Source of the DNA: CAYWNA01 sp964459305
GTDB lineage: Bacteria > Planctomycetota > Planctomycetia > Pirellulales > Pirellulaceae
Direction: 5' to 3'
NCBI GenBank assembly: GCA_964459305.1
Contig: CAYWNA010000256.1
Location: 1 to 19,301, forward strand
Length of the DNA stretch: 19,301 bases
Part shown: piece by piece, positions 13,137 through 19,301 of the stretch
Layout of the letters: every line of letters starts with the position of its first letter
Position numbering within the stretch: the stretch's first letter is position 1
Made by a program: the position numbers and the translations under genes
Notes under the pieces: generated by a model
Databases searched by the model: none
Seen by the model: the letters and a program-made list of their open reading frames with translations, nothing else
What the model was told of the DNA's origin: nothing

Positions 13137-13818
13137 ATGAGAACATGTTTTGAAAGTCAATGTAGCAGGCACAGTCCCTGTGCCGTCCGCCCGGATCACA
13201 GCGTTTTGCCAAAGAGTTACGGCACTCGGAGAGTGCCTACTACCATTCCAAAACACGGTTTGGCTCGTTTTTGTCTAGCATTCAGCGTTGTGGCCATTTG
13301 GGCGTTTGGAGCCAATGCATCTGCTCAAGTCAGAAGTCCTGTCGGACCTGAGCCTGAAATCGCGATCGTGTCCAGGGTCGACACATCGGCAGGCCATGTA
13401 GTCGTGTTTCGCACAATCACAAAGCCGGTGATCTAAAGTCCCGTATAAGTTGAAGGTCGGCGAGCGAACCGAGACACATTATCGAACAGAAATGAAGTAT
13501 GTCTTCGAATTGCGCCATGAGCGGATCCCTCTTGATGGTCTAGTCGTCGCCTCTGCCGGCAGGAAACTCCTGGATGTCACGGCACTCAAGCCGGGAATTG
13601 CAATGCTGGTTTTCCCGAAAGGCTGCAAGCTAGATCCTCGTTTTGTCGGGTTGTTGCGCGATGACGCCTTGATCTTGGTCAAACCGCAGACAAAGGTAGT
13701 CGTTCCAGTACCAGCAAAGGGCGAGAATGCGCCGGCTCCTCCCGCACCGGTTGCCCCGGCTCCACCTCCACCACGAGTATCACCCGCGCCCGTCCCGCCA
13801 CCACCGGCGGCCCCGTAG
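13137..13818 (+). pseudogene. Proline-rich secreted protein gene, REP-interrupted and frameshifted
   Basis: ATG 13137 has AAGGA (13124-13128) 8 bases upstream. The first frame gives MRTCFESQ, about 28 residues encoded by a REP pair (13162-13243), then KHGLARFCLAFSVVAIWAFG and ANASAQ, a signal peptide core and cleavage site, then EIAIVSRVDTSAGHVVVFRT ending at TAA 13434. From 13432 another frame continues SKVPYKLKVGERTETHYRTE, GLVVASAGRKLLDV, LVFPKGCKLDPRFVGLLRDDALILVKP (in parts) and a Pro/Ala tail to TAG 13818. The two parts read as one protein of an uncharacterised planctomycete family (an IVSRVD...LV beta unit, then a proline-rich tail, from memory), so one extra base near 13431 broke it, unless it is a sequencing error. 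Function unknown; probably exported. Confidence 0.65.
13162..13243. repeat. GTAG-type REP pair inside a coding region
   Basis: Left unit: GTAG, then hairpin GGCACAG-TCC-CTGTGCC (13162-13185). Right unit, read on the minus strand from 13243: GTAG, then GGCACTC-TCC-GAGTGCC (to 13220). Each hairpin is perfect over 7 bp and both share the TCC loop; the spacer is 34 bases. The pair lies in frame within the signal-peptide region of the gene starting at 13137. Confidence 0.8.
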
Positions 13819-13960
13819 CCCGATGTGCGATGACGGCGTCCGGCGTATCTCGCCGTCTCACCGATATGGGACGCGTTGACGCACGGTCGTTCACGCCCGT
13901 TCTGCAGTACTCGGCCGGTGCTTCCGCGCGGTAAAAAACCCGCACCCCCCCCCCCTAGCC

Positions 13961-14002
13961 TCCCGCCCCAGGGCCGCCACCAGGGGCCTGGGGGCGGCGG
14001 GA
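13961..14002. repeat. GC-rich hairpin beside an 11-C run
   Basis: TCCCGCC (13961-13967) pairs with GGCGGGA (13996-14002), and CCCCAGG (13966-13972) can pair with CCTGGGG (13987-13993), giving alternative long stems. It begins six bases after a run of 11 C (13945-13955). No T-tract follows, so it is not a standard terminator. Such a tract is prone to length errors in replication and sequencing. Confidence 0.5.
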
Positions 14003-14015
14003 TGGGCGGATGATG

Positions 14016-14095
14016 CCCGTCGTACTCTGCCCCCGCCGTGAACGACGGGTCTACCATCGCGTTCGGCGAAAAACGGCCATCAATGGCCGTCCTAC
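14016..14095 (-). repeat. Two GTAG-type REP hairpins in tandem
   Basis: Read on the minus strand. The first, from 14095: GTAG, G, then ACGGCCAT-TG-ATGGCCGT (perfect 8-bp stem, 14090-14073). The second, from 14054: GTAG, A, then CCCGTCGT (14049-14042) pairing with ACGACGGG (14023-14016) around an 18-base loop. Both start with the GTAG tetranucleotide typical of RAYT-mobilised REPs, in the same orientation. Confidence 0.65.
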
Positions 14096-14197
14096 ATTGA
14101 ATTCGAAGACTTGTGAGCGGGTGTACTCACGCGCTGACGCAACGACATCTGTAGCCCTTGTTTCGATCGCCAGTTATCCCAGCGTGTCCATCAAAGC

Positions 14198-14253
14198 GTG
14201 GGATAGGCTTCCAGCCTGTCAAGCAGGAAAGACAGGCAAGATGCCTGTCCCAC
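14198..14253. repeat. GTGG-type inverted REP pair
   Basis: Left unit GTGGGATAGGCTTCCAGCCT(GTC) at 14198-14220 contains AGGCT-TCC-AGCCT. The right unit, on the minus strand from 14253, reads GTGGGACAGGCATCTTGCCT(GTC) with a hairpin ACAGGCA-TCT-TGCCTGT. The two differ at a few positions and are split by 10 bases. I recognise this pair as a common planctomycete intergenic repeat. Confidence 0.7.
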
Positions 14254-14746
14254 TTTCCCGTTCGTGCACGGACAGGGTTGTCGCTCACCTCTCTCTGTTC
14301 CCTCCGTGTTCTCCTGTTCGAATCTTCGTCGTTCTTCTTGAACAGAAGGTAACAGAGATAACCTCCGTGCACCAATCCACCACGGTTGGAGAGGACGCTT
14401 GATCCAAAAGGTACATCATCCCCCGAAGTTTGATAATGCCAAAAGACTTGTGAGTCAGTGCTTAGCTCCCGCCAACTCCCGCAGCAAGCCGTTACTGACG
14501 CGCGGTTCGAATCCAAACAGGGCACGGCATCATCGCTCTTGCCCGGGGCGCACATCCATTTGTCACTACTCACCAGGACGCGGAATAGGCCGCTCCGCCA
14601 GCGACTCACAACTCCCCGGACCTCCAGAGACATTCCGCCATTAAGCCGAAATGAGCTGCGTCCGCTGCGTCCCCTTTTTCTTTCTCTTTCTTTTCTTTCC
14701 AGAAAGGCTACCAAGATTCAAATAGAGGAAACGTGCTGCCCAACAT

Positions 14747-17700
14747 TCACCTCATCAGGTAAAGCCCTGCTTCTGTTCCCAGCAACAGCCCGTCTGAGGT
14801 CTCGGCGTACGAGTTCACTGACATACGCTTTCGCACTAGCCGGAGTTCACCATCCTGCCAGACGCAGAATCCCGCCGCGGCCGTAACATAGATGGCGTCC
14901 GGCTCGGATGCTCGCACGTATGGATGCGCAAAAAAACCTGCACACACCAAGGTCCACGTCGCTCCGCCGTCCCGCGTTTCCCACATGCCGCCGCCGTTGT
15001 CAACCGCGATCGCGCGGTTTGGGTCGACGGGACACGCGGTGATCTGGCGCACCGTTCCAGCCGGACCCTCGGTTGCCGCCACGAACTCCTGCGCCCCAGT
15101 CTTTGCATCAGTGACCAGACGATAGATAGCTTCGATACCGCTGGCGTATACCTTTTGCGGATCAACAGGACTGATGGCCAGTGCCCACATCCACTTGGGA
15201 GCGCCCTTGATCTCGGACCATGTGTTGCCATTGTCTTCACTGACCTGGAGCCCCGGCTTCGCACCGAGAAGCCTGCCGGACTTCGTCGAGTCCGCCACTA
15301 CGGACGAGAATTGCGGACTCTTTTCGAGCGGCTGGAAGCTGACGCCGCGATCGGTACTTCGGTAGAACGAGCCATCAACGTTCGCTACGAAACAGTTTTT
15401 CCCTGTACCATCCACGGCCAGCGAGTGCATTGTCCAGTCAGCGCAGCCAACAAGCCCGCGAGACATTGTCCAGCTCCTACCCGCATCATCGGAGTAGTAG
15501 ACGCGCGAGTTGGTGCGAGCGAGCACGTGATCCGGGTCCGTCGGATCCACCGCGAGTCTAACAATTCGGGGCTGACCTAATCCACTATGGACCGCGGCAA
15601 AACTCTTCCCACCGTCGGTTGATCGGTAAATCCCGTCAGGCGCCGCTACGATCACGCGCCCGGGTGTCGTTCGACTCACGTGCAGGCTGTTAACGGCTCT
15701 GGCGTAGGTATTCAACACCGGGTCGGAAGCCGGCAACCATGTCCGGCCGAGATTGCTCGATATGGTCAGCCCCACCAGCCTATCATACGCGTAGATCCGT
15801 TGAGGATCGAATGGGTCGAATGCGATGTGGTCAATATAGCTATTCCCGACCGGTCCGAGATCCCTCCACGAATCACCGCCATCTTCCGAGAGATACATCT
15901 CTTTGAATGCGACCGCCAAACGCAAACCGTTGCTGGGGTCCATAGCCATTGCCATGATCTTGTTCAGTCCTTTGTGATTATCCTTGACTGCCCATCTCTT
16001 GCCGCCGTCCAAGCTAACGCGAAGCGATTGGTGTCCCCTTGCGTACAACCGTCTTCCGTTTTCGGGATCGATCGCCATATCGAGGCAGTTACCTTCATAG
16101 ATGTCTGCCATGCTCCGTGATCCGAGATCAAGCCGCACGACCCTCGGGAACGAGAATAGATAGACCATATTCGGATTTGTGGGCGAAAACTGCGTGCGGA
16201 ACAGTCCGTGACCCCCTTCTGGCTCATAGCGCATCATTTCATCCCAAGTTACGCCCCCATCGGTCGATTGCATGATCGCCAGGCTTGTTGGAGGACAGGC
16301 CTGAGCAAGGAGCAAGTGATCGGCATCCGCTGGCGCGACGCTCAACGCGAAATAGGTACCCTGCGGCAAAGGTCGAATAGACCACGTCGCGCCGCCGTCG
16401 GTCGAGAAATAGATGCTGCCCGCGCGCCCGAATGCGTACAACCGGTTCGGATCCGCGGGCGTGTCAAGAATCTGGCCCACCGCCGGCCCGGCATGCGGCA
16501 AGCCACCTAATGCGACAATGGTTCTGTCTGTCGGCCTAGGCTCCAAAGGCGCGGTCGCACTTGACGTCACAGCGTTCGCTTGCTGCGACTTCCCTTGCCG
16601 ATTGTCAGACGTTGGGACTGGAATCTCAAGGGCCACACGGAAGCCGTGGTCACGGCCGAATTGGTGGTTGCCGCGAAACGCCGACCGGCAGGACACCGCG
16701 GACCAGTGCCAGGCTCCGCCCCGACACGCGCGACCCCAGCCCTTGCGATCTCCAACTGGATCGGTCAGGGGGGATTGACGGTAGAAGTCCCCAGCAAAAC
16801 GGTCTGCACACGCCTCGAACACGTTCCCGTGTATATCGTATAGCCCCCAAGCGTTTGGTTTCTTGCGACCGGTCGGGTGGGTCGTGCCGCCGGAATTGTC
16901 GATGAACCACCCGTATTCCCCCAACACTCGTGGATCATCGCCGAAGCAGAACGCGGTTTCAGTTCCTGCTCGACACGCATGTTCCCATTGCGCCTCGCTA
17001 GGCAGTGCAAACGTCATCCCTTCCCTGGTGGGCTCCATGTTGAGCTTCGTCAGGAATGGCTGGATATCGTCCCAATGCACCCGATTAACCGGATCTGACT
17101 TCCCCTTGAACTCGGCGGGATTATTGCCCATCACCGCCTCCCATTGAGCCTGGGTCACTTCATACTTGCCCAGGTAGAACGGTTTAGTAATCCTCACGCG
17201 GTGCTGCGGCTGTTCTGTCTGGAGATGCACCATCATCCATTCGGCACCTGCGGCCCTCGTATCTTTCAGGACCTGTTCCCACTCCGCCTTCGTCGATCCC
17301 ATCATGAACTCGCCAGGCGGAATCAGTACGAACTCCATGCCAATCGAATTCGTCACTTCCGCCGGAACACGCAAGTAGTCGGCCCACGCTCGCTGGTGAT
17401 GTTTCGCCGTGGCGGTGTCGAAGGGGGCAACGGCCGGTGACGGCGCATCCCGACGCATTCTTCTGGGCGCTTGCGATACCGAAACGTCCGGGACCCTTCG
17501 TCCCCGTTTGCTGGCTGTCTTGAGGTAATTCGCCAAGCCTTCGACGTGGTCAGTGCCGATGAAATCGACCCCGGCCGAGTCGAGAAGTCGCCACGCGTCT
17601 ATGTGGTCTGGGGCAGCCCAGAATATCATCTTCCGGTTCGCCTTGTGGCACCGATCCACCATGCTTCGTAACTGACGCATTTCAGCGCTGGAGAATGCGC

Positions 17701-18364
17701 GGCTGCCATCCCACTCGAAGTGGTATCCCCATTTCTCGTGAACGAACGGCATGCGACTTCGGGTGAAGACCGGATTATCCACCAACTCAAGCGGCCCCCG
17801 CCACGTGACCAAACGTGACGAATCCTCCAAAACGGGTGTCGCCGGCGTTTTGCCAGCCAGAACTATCGTGACGGCGCCTTTCACAATGCGATCGCCCTCG
17901 TAGGTGGTAAGCATGTCTCGATATCTGCGGAGCAGTCGCTCCAAAACTGGATACACACGCGTCTCCCATCGTTTGACATCAAGCCAAACGTCGAGAGTTA
18001 CATCGTGGCCGCGATAGACGGAACCACCGTTTCTTGCAACACGCTGTCTCAGTGGATCCAGGTAAAGCTCTCTCAGGGTCCGGTGTGGCCGAAGTTCTCC
18101 CGGAGAATGTCCCACTTGGAAGTTGTTGCCAACCAAAAAGACATCGACTGAAATGCTGCAGAACCCGTTGTCGAGAGCGTCCAGGAGTGGGCGCTTTCGC
18201 CAGTAGTCGTTGTGGGAATGCCCGCGAGTAAGCGGAGTCACCTGAGCACGCACGTAATGTGCCTGGATGATCAATGAAACGAGTACGACGACCACATCGA
18301 TCCGTGAAAAGAAGTTGCGTGTCTTCATTGCGAATGCTAACCGAATCGTGTTGGGAACGCCCAT
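14747..18364 (-). CDS. Secreted PLC-like / FGE-like / Asp-box propeller fusion protein
   Basis: A 1205-residue protein. ATG 18364 is chosen over ATG 18328 because GGAGG lies 4 bases upstream. A signal peptide (hydrophobic VVVVLVSLIIQA, cleavage near residue 40) is followed by three domains. (1) ~43-282: PLC-like phosphodiesterase of the AIM6-like type, with HSHNDYW (H49, H51, D53), PLLDALDNGF, VDVFLV, GTDHVEGL; the family's first acidic ligand appears replaced by S72. (2) ~337-580: formylglycine-generating-enzyme/sulfatase-modifying domain (GMEFVLIPPGEFMMGS, GKYEVTQAQWEAVMG, LPSEAQWEHACRAG, WGLYDIHGNVFE, CRGGAW...HGFRV). Only C559 of the two active-site cysteines is present; the other position is W554. 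(3) ~650-1205: ten Asp-box-like motifs (STDGGATW S654 to TRDGGATW T1130), i.e. a sortilin/BNR-type beta-propeller. Exported enzyme or binding protein; substrate unknown. Confidence 0.88.
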   Translation of the reverse strand: MGVPNTIRLAFAMKTRNFFSRIDVVVVLVSLIIQAHYVRAQVTPLTRGHSHNDYWRKRPLLDALDNGFCSISVDVFLVGNNFQVGHSPGELRPHRTLRELYLDPLRQRVARNGGSVYRGHDVTLDVWLDVKRWETRVYPVLERLLRRYRDMLTTYEGDRIVKGAVTIVLAGKTPATPVLEDSSRLVTWRGPLELVDNPVFTRSRMPFVHEKWGYHFEWDGSRAFSSAEMRQLRSMVDRCHKANRKMIFWAAPDHIDAWRLLDSAGVDFIGTDHVEGLANYLKTASKRGRRVPDVSVSQAPRRMRRDAPSPAVAPFDTATAKHHQRAWADYLRVPAEVTNSIGMEFVLIPPGEFMMGSTKAEWEQVLKDTRAAGAEWMMVHLQTEQPQHRVRITKPFYLGKYEVTQAQWEAVMGNNPAEFKGKSDPVNRVHWDDIQPFLTKLNMEPTREGMTFALPSEAQWEHACRAGTETAFCFGDDPRVLGEYGWFIDNSGGTTHPTGRKKPNAWGLYDIHGNVFEACADRFAGDFYRQSPLTDPVGDRKGWGRACRGGAWHWSAVSCRSAFRGNHQFGRDHGFRVALEIPVPTSDNRQGKSQQANAVTSSATAPLEPRPTDRTIVALGGLPHAGPAVGQILDTPADPNRLYAFGRAGSIYFSTDGGATWSIRPLPQGTYFALSVAPADADHLLLAQACPPTSLAIMQSTDGGVTWDEMMRYEPEGGHGLFRTQFSPTNPNMVYLFSFPRVVRLDLGSRSMADIYEGNCLDMAIDPENGRRLYARGHQSLRVSLDGGKRWAVKDNHKGLNKIMAMAMDPSNGLRLAVAFKEMYLSEDGGDSWRDLGPVGNSYIDHIAFDPFDPQRIYAYDRLVGLTISSNLGRTWLPASDPVLNTYARAVNSLHVSRTTPGRVIVAAPDGIYRSTDGGKSFAAVHSGLGQPRIVRLAVDPTDPDHVLARTNSRVYYSDDAGRSWTMSRGLVGCADWTMHSLAVDGTGKNCFVANVDGSFYRSTDRGVSFQPLEKSPQFSSVVADSTKSGRLLGAKPGLQVSEDNGNTWSEIKGAPKWMWALAISPVDPQKVYASGIEAIYRLVTDAKTGAQEFVAATEGPAGTVRQITACPVDPNRAIAVDNGGGMWETRDGGATWTLVCAGFFAHPYVRASEPDAIYVTAAAGFCVWQDGELRLVRKRMSVNSYAETSDGLLLGTEAGLYLMR

Positions 18365-18802
18365 AATGCCTCCAATTCGTGGAAACTGCTGCAGACTCAA
18401 CTCGATACACAATACCCGTTTTGCGACTGTCAGACCATCCTTGTCACTGTCGCAAGCATGTGTACGACAAGTCGATTCAACGATACGCAGCGCCTCACAT
18501 CGGCAGACGGCTTCGTGCGATGGACGTCGGATGACACTCCGAAGTTCCTGCTTCCGCGTTGCGCGTGTAGACACGCCCTCTGCGTGCACTGGGGGCTGAG
18601 ACGTCGGGGAGCGGTTGTAATCATTTCGATCACGCTTTTCGCCCCTGTAGCGAGCGTTCGGTCAGCCCATGGTGGTTCTCGCCAAGTGACCAAGGAGTAT
18701 CCGTCCTGAGCCAGAAACTGAATCTCGATTGCCATGTCCACTCAGAAGAAAGGCCATGAGATTTGGTAGGTCTTCAATGCTGTAAACCGATGGTGATCCG
18801 TT
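18365..18802. other. Intergenic region without a recognised gene
   Basis: 438 bases between two minus-strand genes. Open frames on both strands have no signal, domain or ribosome site worth calling. The GGAGG ribosome site of the downstream fusion gene is at 18369-18373. No repeat of the families found elsewhere in the window was seen here. Confidence 0.45.
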
Positions 18803-19301
18803 TTACTCCCAAGCTTCAAGCATCGCCCGGACAATTTCTTGGTACCTATAGTAGATGACTGAGTGCCCCTCGCCGGGATAGATTGTCGTCCCACTGCACG
18901 TGGGAATCCGTGTGCCTACGTATTCCCCGACTTCTGGGTGCACCGCTCTGTCATCTGCGCCATGAAAGACCAGTACCGTTGGCGCGTGGATGTTCTCCAG
19001 CTCGAAGGGCCATAACAGCCGCTCGATCGTGAAGTCGCGCGTCATCCCTCTGGCGTCTTGACGAAGCGCTTCAATTGTTCCGGCGGCGAACTCGTGGTCG
19101 AATTCGTGAGTGAAGAACTGCTTGTCCTTCTCCGACAATTCAAAACCGGCGGAATCCTCCCCCATGCCAGTAGGATTCTTGAAGATCAGTACGCGCATCA
19201 GCCTGAAAAGGGTGCGCATCAGCACTGATGCGTGCTCTGCGCTCCAGATCCGGCGGCCCAGATTCTCTTCACGATTGGGGATCATTTTGAGGGACTCCAC
19301 A
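18803..19301 (-). CDS. Alpha/beta hydrolase, 5'-truncated by window edge
   Basis: The visible part is the C-terminal ~165 residues; the frame is open to the edge of the window, so the N-terminal half, including the expected GxSxG nucleophile elbow, is missing. What remains fits an alpha/beta hydrolase: a helical cap/lid (about the first 80 visible residues), IHAPTVLVFHGADDRAVHPE, which is the strand and turn carrying the catalytic Asp (HGADD), and YPGEGHSVIYYRYQEIV, which carries the catalytic His (GEGH). The HG..D..V and GxGH spacing is typical of the peptidase S33/proline-iminopeptidase-like and related esterase groups, but substrate cannot be told. Same strand as, and 438 bases upstream of, the PLC/FGE/propeller gene; co-transcription uncertain. 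Confidence 0.8.
   Translation of the reverse strand, partial: VESLKMIPNREENLGRRIWSAEHASVLMRTLFRLMRVLIFKNPTGMGEDSAGFELSEKDKQFFTHEFDHEFAAGTIEALRQDARGMTRDFTIERLLWPFELENIHAPTVLVFHGADDRAVHPEVGEYVGTRIPTCSGTTIYPGEGHSVIYYRYQEIVRAMLEAWE

Larger units (their letters stand above)
13819..14746. other. Repeat-rich non-coding region
   Basis: About 930 bases with no credible gene on either strand; open frames here are compositionally poor and cross hairpins. It contains an 11-C run (13945-13955), a GC-rich hairpin (13961-14002), GTAG-type hairpins (14016-14054 and 14073-14095), a REP pair (14198-14253) and CT-rich stretches around 14300 and 14670-14700. The remainder shows nothing I recognise. Confidence 0.6.

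Noticed and set aside
4301..14253. Palindromic repeats considered as CRISPR or as a phage attachment pair
   Set aside because: They are not regularly spaced, belong to several families, have no uniform spacers and no cas genes, and each is a self-contained hairpin, which fits REP/BIME elements better.
14127..14714. 195-codon minus-strand frame before the fusion gene
   Set aside because: It reads through a REP pair and CT-rich sequence and has no domain or start signal.
18430..18741. Overlapping frames on both strands between the hydrolase and fusion genes
   Set aside because: Neither shows a ribosome site, domain, or protein-like composition.

Overview
The window looks like accessory chromosome of a planctomycete (Pirellulales/Rhodopirellula-like; inferred from gene content and repeat style, not from a marker gene). 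It combines secreted LamG, DUF1080, ThuA, Gfo/Idh/MocA, FGE-type and Asp-box proteins with many interspersed palindromes and moderately GC-rich DNA. No rRNA, tRNA, CRISPR array, transposase or integrase gene was seen.

Left end (1-1160): a membrane protein with a C-terminal Mth938-like domain, then a small membrane protein. Between them lies an imperfect palindrome with two bulged bases and AAC/GTT ends, which looks like an integron attC site. Sugar region (1310-12413): a secreted LamG plus melibiase-like glycosidase (+), a DUF1080 (3-keto-disaccharide hydrolase-type) secreted protein (+), then on the minus strand a GHMP sugar kinase closely resembling the kinase half of plant L-arabinokinase, followed by an SGLT-type sodium/sugar symporter that keeps every sugar-contacting residue I could align. 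Divergent from the kinase is a Tat-type ThuA protein (+), then a small L7/L12-C-terminal-like membrane protein (-) and a Gfo/Idh/MocA oxidoreductase (+). Together these suggest, as inference, a route that frees a galactose- or arabinose-type sugar outside the cytoplasm, imports it with sodium, phosphorylates it at C1, and also handles 3-keto sugars.

Decaying region (12414-14746): an NPCBM carbohydrate-binding remnant with one frameshift, a proline-rich secreted protein gene with a REP pair inside its signal-peptide region and a +1 frameshift, and almost 1 kb of non-coding DNA full of GTAG-type REP hairpins, an 11-C run and a GC-rich hairpin. Right end (14747-19301, minus strand): a 1205-residue secreted protein fusing a PLC-like (AIM6-like) domain, an FGE-like domain lacking one active-site cysteine, and a ten-motif Asp-box propeller; upstream is the C-terminal part of an alpha/beta hydrolase cut by the window edge.

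The strongest candidates for something new are the lone attC-like site, the REP families (at least one copy doubles as a terminator, one sits inside a gene), the plant-like kinase paired with an SGLT transporter, and the three-domain PLC/FGE/Asp-box fusion.
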